This document shows positions 24,519 through 32,263 of a DNA stretch of 64,000 bases, piece by piece. The stretch covers positions 759,490 through 823,489 of the forward strand of contig NZ_JADPQH010000002.1 in the NCBI RefSeq assembly GCF_019173455.1. Direction: 5' to 3'. This stretch comes from Nesterenkonia sp. Act20 (GTDB taxonomy: Bacteria > Actinomycetota > Actinomycetes > Actinomycetales > Micrococcaceae). How positions within the stretch are numbered: the stretch's first letter is position 1; every line of letters starts with the position of its first letter. The position numbers and the translations under genes were made by a program. The notes under the pieces were generated by a model, which was not told the origin of the DNA, did not search any database, and saw nothing but the letters and a program-made list of their open reading frames with translations.

Positions 24519-25747
24519 CAGTGTCCTCCCCTTCGCTGTCCCGGCACGTCCAGCCCCTGCAGAGGCTCTCCCGGGTCCGCGCCCGCGCGACCCACGATGG
24601 CCAGCGCGTGCGCATCGGCCAGTCCCCGCATCATATGGGAGCTGCTGTGCTCCAACGGCAGTGCACCCTCAGGGCCGATCCAGACGGGGAGCAGACGCAC
24701 CCCATGGGCGGCACCGTGAATCCGCGTGCCAGCCGTGAGGCTCAGCGTACGCGTCCGCTCGGCCGCCGGAACACCCCGGAGTGCGTCGACCAGAGGTGCT
24801 CCCAGTGCTGCCAGCGCGGCGAAACCCGCCAGTGGGTTCCCGGGCAGGCCCAGCAGATGCACGGTCCCGGCGGAGCCCTGAAGTCGGGCGAGCACAGAGG
24901 GGTGGCCGGGGCGCATATCCACCGAATCCGCGATGAGCTCGGCCCCGAGGCTTCGCAGGGCCGGGCGCAGCGAGTCGGCACGGGAATGCGAGGTGCCTCC
25001 GCTGGTGATGATCAGATCCGTCGCGCCGGCCTCCAGGAGCCGTCCGAGCTCCCGTGCCAGCGCCTCGTGATCGTCACCGAGCCGTGTCGAGGCCACCGAG
25101 GCGGCCCCGATCTCGGTGAGCATCCCCGGCAGCGCGAGACCGAAGACATCGCGCACCTGACCGCCGGAGGGGATGCCGCAGGTGATGACCTCTTCACCGG
25201 TGAGCACCAGGTGGACCCTGGGACGCGGGATCACCGTGAGTCGATCGCAGCCGGCCACGGCGGCCACGGCGGCGCGCGCCGGGGTCAGCAATGTGCCGCC
25301 CGAGAGCACCTCGGCGCCCGCAGGACATTCCGTGCCGGCGGACCGGACGTTGCGACGCGGTGCGGTGTCGGGACTCGCGATGGCGGCGCGGAGCTGGCGA
25401 CCCTCGAGGATCCCGTGTTCGCTGCGCAGCACTGAGACGGTCCCCTGTGGCACGGGCGAGCCGGTGACCACTTCGGCCGCCTCACCGGGCTCGAGCGGAG
25501 CGAGCTGCTGGACCGGACTGAGCGCAGCTTCGGCGCGCAGCGTCCAGCTGCTGGACGCATCGGGGGCCTCCACAGGGATCGCAAGTGCCCAGCCGTCCAT
25601 GGCTGAGGTCGCCACATGGGGCACTTCTTGGGCGGCGTGGACCGGTTCCGCGAGGATATGCCCCACAGCGTGTGCCAGTGGCACCCTCTCCGCAGCCAGG
25701 GGGTCGACGGAGGCAGCGCGCCGCCGCGCATCGTCGAAGCTCAGCAT
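24518..25747 (-). CDS. moeA: Molybdopterin molybdenumtransferase MoeA
   Basis: 409 aa from ATG 25747; GTG 25783 is a possible earlier start without a ribosome site. MoeA inserts molybdate into adenylated molybdopterin. The N-terminal signature HVATSAMDGWAL, ITSGGTSHSRADS and the LLGLPGNPLAGFAA motif are conserved. Part of a mobA-DUF6457-moeA-fdhD run and probably cotranscribed. Confidence 0.93.
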   Translation of the reverse strand: MLSFDDARRRAASVDPLAAERVPLAHAVGHILAEPVHAAQEVPHVATSAMDGWALAIPVEAPDASSSWTLRAEAALSPVQQLAPLEPGEAAEVVTGSPVPQGTVSVLRSEHGILEGRQLRAAIASPDTAPRRNVRSAGTECPAGAEVLSGGTLLTPARAAVAAVAGCDRLTVIPRPRVHLVLTGEEVITCGIPSGGQVRDVFGLALPGMLTEIGAASVASTRLGDDHEALARELGRLLEAGATDLIITSGGTSHSRADSLRPALRSLGAELIADSVDMRPGHPSVLARLQGSAGTVHLLGLPGNPLAGFAALAALGAPLVDALRGVPAAERTRTLSLTAGTRIHGAAHGVRLLPVWIGPEGALPLEHSSSHMMRGLADAHALAIVGRAGADPGEPLQGLDVPGQRRGGH

Positions 25748-25835
25748 GCGCGCCCTGCCGAGAGGGCCGACCCCGCTGCGCACGGTCTCAGCCTGCGCTG
25801 CGGCACGGCCAGCGGCACGGCCAGGTGAACCCCGT

Positions 25836-26141
25836 TCAGCCCACTGCTCCGGATCGACGCTCCAGGAGCTGGGAGGCGACGTTCGAAGCGGCTCGGGAGG
25901 CCGTGGCGAAGTCAGCCTGACCGGTGGCTTCGGCGAGACCGGCGACGTAGCCGATCAGGTAGGTCGTCACGGGGGCCGCGGGGCGGACCACAGTGTGCGC
26001 TGCCTGCCCTGCCAGGGCGAGGATCGCATCGACGTCGATCTGCACGCCGTCGATCTCTAGGTGGTGGGTGAGCTCTCTGATCCAGAGCTCGATGGACTCC
26101 CGGGCGTGGCCCTCTTCTTCTGTCATCCCGCCTTCTGTCAT
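25836..26141 (-). CDS. DUF6457 domain protein
   Basis: 101 aa. Matches the small helical DUF6457 family, which actinobacteria encode beside mobA/moeA; VTTYLIGYVAGLAEA is the conserved core. It is presumed to help molybdenum cofactor enzymes, but no activity is established to my knowledge. It lies between mobA (57 bases upstream) and moeA. Confidence 0.78.
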   Translation of the reverse strand: MTEGGMTEEEGHARESIELWIRELTHHLEIDGVQIDVDAILALAGQAAHTVVRPAAPVTTYLIGYVAGLAEATGQADFATASRAASNVASQLLERRSGAVG

Positions 26142-26198
26142 GTCAGCTCCTTCGCCGATGCGCAGTGTGTTCGTCGTTCGCTCCAGAATCTCACAGCA

Positions 26199-26852
26199 TC
26201 AACGCGCGCCCGCACCCGGAAGGTCGATCCCCCACCGCAGGGCATCCTCGAACGTGTCGATATCGGCGGCGAGCTCCGCCGGGATCACGGGATGCACCAC
26301 CGTGTCGGCGCCGTCGAGTCCGTCCAGCAGAGTGCGGACTCGGGCGTTGACGAGTCCCCCCGGCCCCAGCTCCTGCGCTCGCCGCTGCAACCAGGTGGTG
26401 GACACCAAAGCGCACAGGTACTGCACTCGCCCAGAGCCATCCTGGGGAAGCACCGCATCCGCGGCAGGCGCTGCCTCCAACGCCGCGAGGAGCCACTCGA
26501 TCAGCGGTCCGGGCGAGGCCATATCCACTGCCAGGACCAGCGTCCAGCTCCGGTCCTCGCCGGACTGGCTGCCGTGCTGCAGGGCTCGGACACCGGCCAG
26601 GATTCCAGCGGCGGGGCCCGAGAAGGCTGGCTTCTCCTGCACGAGCTGCACTGCTTCGGACACTTCAGCGCGCAGGTGCGCAGGTCCGACGACGGCGGTG
26701 CGAATCTCTCGCCGGTCAAGCTCCTCCACCCACCGACTCAGGAGCGTGCGGCGCCCGCGCATGAGCAGCGCCTTGTCCGCGCCGCCCAGCCGGCTGCCGG
26801 TGCCGCCGGCGAGCAGGACCGCCTGCAGAGCGGGCTCAGCAGGCGCGGGCAT
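26199..26852 (-). CDS. mobA: Molybdenum cofactor guanylyl/cytidylyltransferase (MobA-like)
   Basis: 217 aa. The nucleotidyltransferase signature LLAGGTGSRLGGADKALL binds NTP and Mg2+. MobA adds GMP to molybdenum cofactor to give the bis-MGD form used by formate dehydrogenases; given the fdhD partner that is the likely role. Its ATG lies inside the 3' end of the HNH gene (17-bp overlap). Confidence 0.88.
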   Translation of the reverse strand: MPAPAEPALQAVLLAGGTGSRLGGADKALLMRGRRTLLSRWVEELDRREIRTAVVGPAHLRAEVSEAVQLVQEKPAFSGPAAGILAGVRALQHGSQSGEDRSWTLVLAVDMASPGPLIEWLLAALEAAPAADAVLPQDGSGRVQYLCALVSTTWLQRRAQELGPGGLVNARVRTLLDGLDGADTVVHPVIPAELAADIDTFEDALRWGIDLPGAGAR

Positions 26853-27336
26853 GGCTCAGAAAGGGCATCCACACGTCGCGCGGCGCGTCGAGTTCCACCG
26901 GCATCCAGACGTGGTGCGGCGGTGCCTGCGGGGTGATCGTGAGCGTCCAGCCGAGCTCGTCCAGAGTCTTGCTCCCTTTGCGTGCGTTGCAGGCTCCGCA
27001 GCAGGCCACCAGGTTCTCCCAGCTGGAATCACCGCCGCGGGCACGAGGGATGACATGGTCCACGGTCGCAGCCGGTCGCGAACAGTAGGTGCAGAGGCGG
27101 CCATCGCGGCGCAGAATACTCCTCCGCGAGGGGGCTGCGGGCGCGTGGCGGGCCACCCGCACATAGTGGTGGAGCAGGATCACCGCCGGTCGAGGCACCA
27201 TCAGCGAGGGTGTTGCGATGGGGATGCGGTCCTCAGCCAGCACGCTGGCCTTGCCGCGCATGACCAATACAGCGGCACGACGCGACGTGACCACGCTCAG
27301 CGGCTCGTAGCCTGCGTTGAGCACCAGTGTGCGCAT
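26836..27336 (-). CDS. HNH endonuclease domain protein
   Basis: 166 aa. VDHVIPRARGGDSSWENLVACCGACNARKG is a full HNH signature, with CTYC and CCGAC as zinc-binding cysteine pairs. Stand-alone proteins of this form (MRTLVLNAGYEPLSVV start) are widespread and chromosomal in actinobacteria; their role is not established and they are not evidence of a mobile intron. GGGAG precedes the ATG. Overlaps mobA by 17 bp, which may only reflect gene packing. Confidence 0.88.
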   Translation of the reverse strand: MRTLVLNAGYEPLSVVTSRRAAVLVMRGKASVLAEDRIPIATPSLMVPRPAVILLHHYVRVARHAPAAPSRRSILRRDGRLCTYCSRPAATVDHVIPRARGGDSSWENLVACCGACNARKGSKTLDELGWTLTITPQAPPHHVWMPVELDAPRDVWMPFLSHARAC

Positions 27337-27470
27337 ATCGGGGCTCCCGTGCGTTCACCCCTGCTCGGGAAGCCGTGCCGCCGCATCGCGGGGTTCGGCC
27401 CGTCTCTCACAGGGTTCAACACCTGTCCTGCTCTGCCTGTACAGGCTCAATATAGACGCTGTGGCGGGGG

Positions 27471-27520
27471 AACAGAAAAAGCCGCAGGGCGCGATCCCTG
27501 GTGGGATCGCGCCCTGCGGC
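27471..27520 (-). terminator. Strong intrinsic terminator of the NlpC/P60 gene
   Basis: Perfect 18-bp arms (27481-27498 and 27503-27520) with a TGGT loop; on the minus strand the hairpin is followed by TTTTTCTGTT. It begins 25 bases after the NlpC/P60 stop. Confidence 0.95.
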
Positions 27521-27544
27521 CGAGGTTTGTTCAGTGCTGAAGCG

Positions 27545-28435
27545 TCAGTTGGCGCTCAGGTACATGGTGTTGGACCAGTACGGGGAGTTCAGGGAGTACT
27601 GGACCGTGCCCACGCGGGGGTTGTTCGCACCGATGAGCTGACCGTTGCCCACGTAGATGGCGGCGTGGCTGCCACCGTTCTGGATCACGATGTCGCCCGG
27701 TGAAGGGGACGAGACCTGGCGCATGGAGCTCATCATGGCGTAGGTGCTGCGGGGTACGGAGACGCCGGCCTGGGCGTAGGCCCAGTTGATGAAGCCGGAG
27801 CAGTCCCAACCGCTGGTGCTGCTGCCGCCATAGGAGTAGGGGTTGCCGAGGCCTGCATATGCGGCGCCGACGACCGATCCGTTGCCGCCGCTGGAGGCTG
27901 GTGCTGCGGTCTGGGCCGGCTCGGAGGAGGCGACCTGGGTGTTGCCCGTGGCCGCCTGGCCGGTGTCGGCCTGCTGGGCCTGCTGGGCCTGCTGCTGTGG
28001 GGCCTGCTGAGTCTGTGCCTGCTCTGCGGGAGCTTCCTGCTCGACCTGCGGGGAGGCGGGAACCACAGCGGCAGTCTCTTCGACGACTGGCTCCGGTTCC
28101 GGCTCGGGCTCCGGCGCGGGAGTGGAGGTGACCACCGGGCGGTCGAAGGAGAGCTCGACCTCACGGGAGGCCGTCACGGCAACCGATGAGGTGTTGCTGG
28201 CGCGCTCCACGCTGAGACCGGAGGCTGCCACCTCGAGGGTGGTGACCTCGGGGGTCTCCACGGTGGTGGATGCATTGGCGGCGACTCCGGAGGTGATCAC
28301 CAGGCCCGAAGCTGCCACGGCAACCGCGGCGCCTCGTCCCACGGTGCCGGCGTTGGATGCCACAGCCTGAGCCAGTGAAGGCTTGGCCTGGCGGCGCCGG
28401 TCACGGCGTGAGACGAAAGTCATGTTGTCAGTCAC
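27545..28435 (-). CDS. NlpC/P60 peptidoglycan hydrolase
   Basis: 296 aa. A basic N-terminus (SRRDRRRQAK) and a signal-like hydrophobic segment ending around ANAST mark it for export. Residues about 60-180 are a Pro/Glu/Gln-rich linker. The NlpC/P60 catalytic domain fills the C-terminus with Cys212 in GWDCSGFINWAY and His257 in GSHAAIYVG. It cleaves gamma-D-Glu-diamino-acid links in cell-wall peptides during growth or division. GTG 28435 is chosen because GGGAGAGG lies ten bases upstream; ATG 28423 is an alternative. A long structured leader precedes it and a strong terminator follows. Confidence 0.92.
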   Translation of the reverse strand: MTDNMTFVSRRDRRRQAKPSLAQAVASNAGTVGRGAAVAVAASGLVITSGVAANASTTVETPEVTTLEVAASGLSVERASNTSSVAVTASREVELSFDRPVVTSTPAPEPEPEPEPVVEETAAVVPASPQVEQEAPAEQAQTQQAPQQQAQQAQQADTGQAATGNTQVASSEPAQTAAPASSGGNGSVVGAAYAGLGNPYSYGGSSTSGWDCSGFINWAYAQAGVSVPRSTYAMMSSMRQVSSPSPGDIVIQNGGSHAAIYVGNGQLIGANNPRVGTVQYSLNSPYWSNTMYLSAN

Positions 28436-28460
28436 TTCTTGGAAACCTCTCCCTGTAAGT

Positions 28461-28581
28461 TGCGGGACTGCCTTCGTGAAGTGCGAGCCGGGAAGCTCGC
28501 CATCTTCAGGTCTAGATTGACCGCGATGTCCCGCACCCTGCCTAGCGGTAGTTTTTTCGAACGGCCCCGGTCAGCGGCAGG
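28461..28581 (-). promoter_or_regulatory. Structured leader RNA upstream of the NlpC/P60 gene (riboswitch candidate)
   Basis: On the minus strand an eight-base closing stem TGCGGGAC / GTCCCGCA (28528-28535 with 28461-28468) encloses two hairpins, GGTC/GACC (28509-28522) and GCGAGC/GCTCGC inside GAAG/CTTC (28478-28507), forming a three-way junction that ends 11 bases before the GGGAGAGG ribosome site. A second domain closed by CCTGCC/GGCAGG (28537-28542 with 28576-28581) abuts it, and a TGCGGC/GCCGCA hairpin (28604-28626) lies further up. The conserved core of c-di-AMP (ydaO) riboswitches, which often sit before such genes, is not visible. Confidence 0.5.
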
Positions 28582-28640
28582 AGGAGATCTGACTGGAGGA
28601 GCTTGCGGCATCGGACAGCAGCCGCAGGCACGAGTACGAC

Positions 28641-28668
28641 GGTATAACAGATCGATAAAATTGTCACG
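28641..28668 (-). promoter_or_regulatory. Possible promoter for the NlpC/P60 leader
   Basis: On the minus strand CGTGAC (28663-28668) and TATACC (28641-28646) are 16 bases apart, in the most AT-rich part of the gap. A start near 28634 would give a leader of about 200 bases. CGTGAC also occurs 11 bases further upstream. Confidence 0.4.
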
Positions 28669-28803
28669 CTCAGGTCACGGTCAGTGGAAAAAGGCCTGCC
28701 GTTGAGGTTCCCGTGTGACCCCGTGAGCACCCGCCGATCTCCCGGAATCACGCTAAACCAGCTGATCAGAGCTGCTTCGAACAATTCACCGCGGATCTCG
28801 GGA

Positions 28804-28836
28804 AAGATCACGGCGGCCCGATATCTTTGTGATCTT
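28804..28836. repeat. Inverted repeat AAGATCAC-N17-GTGATCTT
   Basis: Eight-base perfect arms in the gap between the DtxR stop and the NlpC/P60 leader. Could be an operator pair or a weak hairpin after dtxR. The rest of 28640-28900 shows no gene I can support. Confidence 0.4.
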
Positions 28837-28901
28837 CTTCGCTATTGACCGTGACATCCCCGCAATCAGGGCTCATTCAGCGCACCCAGCCGGCGAGGTG
28901 C

Positions 28902-29630
28902 TCAGCTGGCGAGGGACTCAGCCACGAAGATGTGCTGGGCGACCTCCAGCGGAAGCTCCACCTCGAAGGGCGCTTCCGCATCGGGTGCCACCTCGAGCAT
29001 CACGTGGGCCTGGTTCAGCCCTCGCAGTCGCAGAGCCCCGCCCGGGCGCAGGCCCGCGTCGAGAAGCTGCTCGAGCACTTCAGGCTCCATCTGGATGGAT
29101 TCAGCGAGACGCTTCACCTGCCACTGGGCCCCCGAGGTTCCGCCGGGGTCGGCTTCGGCCGCCTGTCGCAGCGTGATCCTCGTGGGAGCAGACTGGGCCG
29201 TCGGGGGCACCACACCGAGCTCCTCCAGACCGGGGATCGGGTTGCCGTAGGGCGATTCGACCGGGGACTGCAGAATCTCGACGAGTCGACGCTCCACCCG
29301 CTCACTCATCACGTGTTCCCAGCGGCAGGCCTCTTCATGGATGTAGGGCCATTCCAGGCCGATGACATCGGAGAGCAGCCGTTCAGCCAGCCGGTGCTTG
29401 CGCATCACCTGCACGGCAAGCCCCCGTCCCGAGTCCGTCAGCTGGAGTCGTCGGTCGCTGGTGAGCACGAGCAGACCGTCTCGTTCCATGCGTGCAACGG
29501 TCTGGGACACCGTGGGCCCTGAATGCTCGAGGCGCTCTGCAATCCTGGCTCGCAGCGGGACGATCTCCTCCTCCTCGAGATCGAGGATGGTGCGCAGATA
29601 CATCTCGGTGGTGTCGATCAGATCGGTCAC
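28902..29630 (-). CDS. DtxR/MntR family metal-dependent regulator
   Basis: 242 aa from GTG 29630 (GAGAGAGAG upstream). The frame is open much further upstream, but that part is antisense to serC and excluded. Winged helix: [41 protein letters not shown]; dimerisation and metal-binding helix: [13 protein letters not shown] and [15 protein letters not shown]; the C-terminal part is a FeoA/SH3-like domain. It represses iron or manganese genes when loaded with metal (IdeR-like or MntR-like; not distinguishable here). Divergent from serC. Confidence 0.9.
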   Translation of the reverse strand: MTDLIDTTEMYLRTILDLEEEEIVPLRARIAERLEHSGPTVSQTVARMERDGLLVLTSDRRLQLTDSGRGLAVQVMRKHRLAERLLSDVIGLEWPYIHEEACRWEHVMSERVERRLVEILQSPVESPYGNPIPGLEELGVVPPTAQSAPTRITLRQAAEADPGGTSGAQWQVKRLAESIQMEPEVLEQLLDAGLRPGGALRLRGLNQAHVMLEVAPDAEAPFEVELPLEVAQHIFVAESLAS

Positions 29631-29831
29631 GTATGACTCTCTCTCCTGCGCCGCGCCTTGGTAACCTGAGCCCGGCGCTGTTCGTCCTGGTGGAAGCAGC
29701 TGCTGTACAGCATAGATCGGCACCTGAGCGCTCCGGCAATGGTGCTGAACCGGTTGTGCCCGCCCGACCAACGAAGCCCCGGGCCTCCCGTCCGATCGAC
29801 ACCAGCAACCCAGCCCTATAGAGGAGTCTCC

Positions 29832-30950
29832 ATGTCTGAGCAGCACATCACCATCCCCCGCGACATGCTGCCCCAGGACGGCCGCTTCGGCGCCGGACCC
29901 TCGAAAGTACGACCAGCTCAGATCGAGGCTCTCTCCGCGGCGGGGATGAATCTGCTGGGGACCTCTCACCGACAGGCCCCTGTGAAGAACCTGGTCGCAG
30001 AGGTCCGTGAGGGACTGCATCAGTTCTTCGGCGCTCCGGAAGGGTACGAACTGATCCTCGGCGTCGGCGGCTCCACCGCATTCTGGGACATCGCCTCGTT
30101 CGGCCTGGTCCAGCGGAAGGCTCAGCATCTCGCCTTCGGCGAGTTCGGCTCCAAGTTCGCCCAGGCGACCGACAAGGCACCCTTCCTCGAGCGTTCCAGC
30201 ATCCTCAGCGCGGAACCGGGAACGCTGCCGAGCCCGGCAGCCGAAGCTGGTGTGGACGCCTACGCGTGGCCGCACAACGAGACCTCCACCGGCGTGGCCG
30301 CGCCGGTGAGGCGAGTTCCAGGAGCTGACGAGGGTGCACTGGTGCTGATCGATGGCACCTCGGCCGCCGGTGGACTCGCCGTGGACGTCACCGAGACCGA
30401 CGCCTATTACTTCGGCCCGCAGAAGAACTTCGCCTCCGACGGCGGCCTGTGGCTGGCGATGATGTCCCCGGCCGCCATCGAACGGGCGGAGCAGCTCGAG
30501 GCCGAGCGCTGGGTGCCGGATTTCCTGCAGCTGACCACCGCGATCGAGAACTCCCGGAAGAACCAGACTTACAACACTCCTGCACTGGCCACGCTGATCA
30601 CGCTCAATGAGCAGGTCCGCTGGCTCAATGGCAACGGCGGCATGGACTTCGCTGCGGCGCGCACGGCGGATTCTGCGGGACGGGTGTATGCCTGGGCGGA
30701 GGCCCATGAGCTGGCCCAGCCCTTCGTCGCCGACCCGGCCGAACGCTCGAACGTGATCACCACGGTGGACTTCGCCGAAGAGATCGACGCCGCCGATCTC
30801 GCCAAGACACTCCGATCCAACGGCATCGTCGATGTCGAGCCCTACCGGAAGCTTGGCCGCAATCAGCTGCGGATCGCCACCTTCACCTCCATCGACCCGG
30901 AGGACATCACGCGGCTGCTCACCTGCATCGACCACGTGCTGGCTCGCTGA
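29832..30950 (+). CDS. serC: Phosphoserine aminotransferase
   Basis: 372 aa. Converts 3-phosphohydroxypyruvate to phosphoserine with PLP. The actinobacterial-type signatures [23 protein letters not shown] and [16 protein letters not shown] (PLP lysine) are present. ATG has a GAGGAG ribosome site. In M. tuberculosis serC (Rv0884c) adjoins a DUF3027 gene (Rv0883c), as here. Confidence 0.95.
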   Translation: MSEQHITIPRDMLPQDGRFGAGPSKVRPAQIEALSAAGMNLLGTSHRQAPVKNLVAEVREGLHQFFGAPEGYELILGVGGSTAFWDIASFGLVQRKAQHLAFGEFGSKFAQATDKAPFLERSSILSAEPGTLPSPAAEAGVDAYAWPHNETSTGVAAPVRRVPGADEGALVLIDGTSAAGGLAVDVTETDAYYFGPQKNFASDGGLWLAMMSPAAIERAEQLEAERWVPDFLQLTTAIENSRKNQTYNTPALATLITLNEQVRWLNGNGGMDFAAARTADSAGRVYAWAEAHELAQPFVADPAERSNVITTVDFAEEIDAADLAKTLRSNGIVDVEPYRKLGRNQLRIATFTSIDPEDITRLLTCIDHVLAR

Positions 30951-30975
30951 GCCGAGGTCTAGCGGGACGGGGGGC

Positions 30976-31015
30976 GGGTCGAACCGGCCGATACGACCGA
31001 CTGCTGGATCGACCC
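30976..31015. terminator. Weak hairpin between serC and the DUF3027 gene
   Basis: Seven-base arms GGGTCGA / TCGACCC around a 26-base GC-rich loop in the 84-base gap between convergent genes; no U-tract. Confidence 0.3.
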
Positions 31016-31034
31016 GGTCGAGACGACCGGAGGC

Positions 31035-31511
31035 TCAGTCCTCGCCGGACTCCGCCTGCTCCACCCGATGAGCTTCCTTCTCCTCGTCGTTCATGCGCTC
31101 GAGCCAGGGCACCCACTCCGGTGCGATGAGAGCGTCTTCACCGGGGAGCAGCCCCAGCTCGCAGACGGTGACCGTCTTGGAGCGCGGAGCGCGCGCCACG
31201 GTGACGAACCACTCCCAGCCGCGGTAGCCGGGCTTGTCTGCGGCGAAACGGTGAGTGAGCAGGCGATCGGCCTCGGCGCTGACGCTCAGGTGCGCGCCGA
31301 TCTGCGAAACGTCGGTGATCTCAGCGAGCGCCGCGCGGGCGAAGTCGACAGCTTCCGCCAGGGTCGGATCGGCCTTGGGCTTCGCGGGCCGACGTGGCCG
31401 TGCAGCAGGCGCGGCGGTGACGGGCTCGGTGGTGGAGGGCTCGGCGGCGTTGGACTCGGTGGTGGTGGGCTCGGCGGCGTTGGACTCGGTGGTGGTGGGC
31501 TCAGTCATCAT
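31035..31511 (-). CDS. DUF3027 family protein
   Basis: 158 aa. After a Thr/Glu/Ala-rich N-terminus with two copies of TTTESNAAEP, the DUF3027 core runs from about residue 48 (ADPTLAEAVDFARAAL) through GYRGWEWFVTVARAPR to PEWVPWLERM. Function unknown. The start overlaps the stop of the cold-shock gene as TGATG, so they form a coupled operon, an arrangement common in actinobacteria. Confidence 0.88.
   Translation of the reverse strand: MMTEPTTTESNAAEPTTTESNAAEPSTTEPVTAAPAARPRRPAKPKADPTLAEAVDFARAALAEITDVSQIGAHLSVSAEADRLLTHRFAADKPGYRGWEWFVTVARAPRSKTVTVCELGLLPGEDALIAPEWVPWLERMNDEEKEAHRVEQAESGED
31441..31500. repeat. Perfect 30-bp tandem duplication in the DUF3027 gene
   Basis: Positions 31441-31470 and 31471-31500 are identical; a degenerate third copy lies at about 31413-31440. 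It encodes the repeated TTTESNAAEP at the N-terminus. Confidence 0.95.
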
Positions 31512-31894
31512 CAGGCATCAAACTCGTCGGCCACACGGCGCAGCATGGCGGCGATCTTCTTGGACTGGGCCGTCTGCGGGTAGTGGCCGTTGCGCAGCTG
31601 GCCGGTGGAGTTGTCCAGCACGTTCACCAGGTCCTGAACAAGCTCCGCCATCTCCTCGGCGGGCTTGCGCGAGGCCCGGGCCACCGAGGGCGCCTCTTCG
31701 AGGAGACGAACAGACAGCGCCTGCTTTCCGCGACGGCCATCGGCGATGCCGTACTCCATGCGCGCACCGGCCTTGACGCTGGGAACTCCCGCGGGCAGGG
31801 CGGAGGAGTGCAGGAACACTTCCTGACCGTCATCTGACGTCAGGAAGCCGAAGCCCTTCTCGGCGTCGAACCACTTCACTTTCCCGGTTGGCAC
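31511..31894 (-). CDS. Cold-shock domain protein with C-terminal extension
   Basis: 127 aa. Residues 1-65 are a cold-shock OB-fold (MPTGKVKWFDAEKGFGFLTSDDGQEVFLHSSAL); the remaining 60 are a helical extension (EEMAELVQDLVNVLD) seen in CspB-type proteins of actinobacteria. Binds single-stranded nucleic acid. GTG 31894 has a GAGG site. Overlaps the downstream DUF3027 gene. Confidence 0.92.
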   Translation of the reverse strand: MPTGKVKWFDAEKGFGFLTSDDGQEVFLHSSALPAGVPSVKAGARMEYGIADGRRGKQALSVRLLEEAPSVARASRKPAEEMAELVQDLVNVLDNSTGQLRNGHYPQTAQSKKIAAMLRRVADEFDA

Positions 31895-31986
31895 GGTGCT
31901 CTTACCTCATGAATCGTTGGAGATGGGTACTGATGATCAAGGCCTCCAGAGTACCGCCGTCGGCGCCCGAGCCAGAACCCGCGCGC

Positions 31987-31992
31987 TAGAAT
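31987..31992 (+). promoter_or_regulatory. -10 box TAGAAT for the 31999 operon
   Basis: Six bases to ATG 31999; predicted leaderless mRNA reading on into the helicase genes. Confidence 0.6.
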
Positions 31993-31998
31993 CGACCC

Positions 31999-32262
31999 AT
32001 GTCCACTTCCACCAGCGCCTCCCTGAGCGGTGAGAGCCCGCGCGCCGCCTCCCGCGCGTCAGCTGCGCTGCTGTGGTCCGGCACGGTGGTGGCCGGCCTC
32101 TCCGGCCTCGCCCTGGCGGCCATCCTGGTGATGTATTTCCTGCAGACCCAACCTCATCCCGCGGTCTACGCCGTCGGCCTCTGGGGGCTGCCGCTCGGCT
32201 TCGTGCTGATGCTGGCGCACCTGATGCTCTCGGCAGGGCGCCGTCGCCGCGGCCTCGGCTGA
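31999..32262 (+). CDS. Small two-helix membrane protein
   Basis: 87 aa with two membrane helices (about 24-46 and 57-76) and a basic tail (RRRRG). No known domain. The stop is one base before the GTG of the helicase-associated gene, so it heads a three-gene operon with it and XPB. Confidence 0.72.
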   Translation: MSTSTSASLSGESPRAASRASAALLWSGTVVAGLSGLALAAILVMYFLQTQPHPAVYAVGLWGLPLGFVLMLAHLMLSAGRRRRGLG

Positions 32263-32263
32263 A

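Noticed and set aside
26836-27336. HNH gene as a sign of a mobile intron or intein
   Set aside because: It is a complete stand-alone gene in a chromosomal run, without repeats, a disrupted host gene or a reverse transcriptase.
28436-28640. c-di-AMP (ydaO) riboswitch before the NlpC/P60 gene
   Set aside because: Expected from gene type, but the conserved core sequences are not present; reported instead as an unassigned structured leader.
28542-28811. 89-residue minus-strand open frame
   Set aside because: It lies across the NlpC/P60 promoter and leader, has no ribosome site or recognised domain, and its codon use is unlike neighbouring genes.
29631-30935. Upstream extension of the DtxR frame to a 677-residue protein
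   Set aside because: It is antisense to serC; the DtxR domain begins at GTG 29630 with a purine-rich ribosome site.
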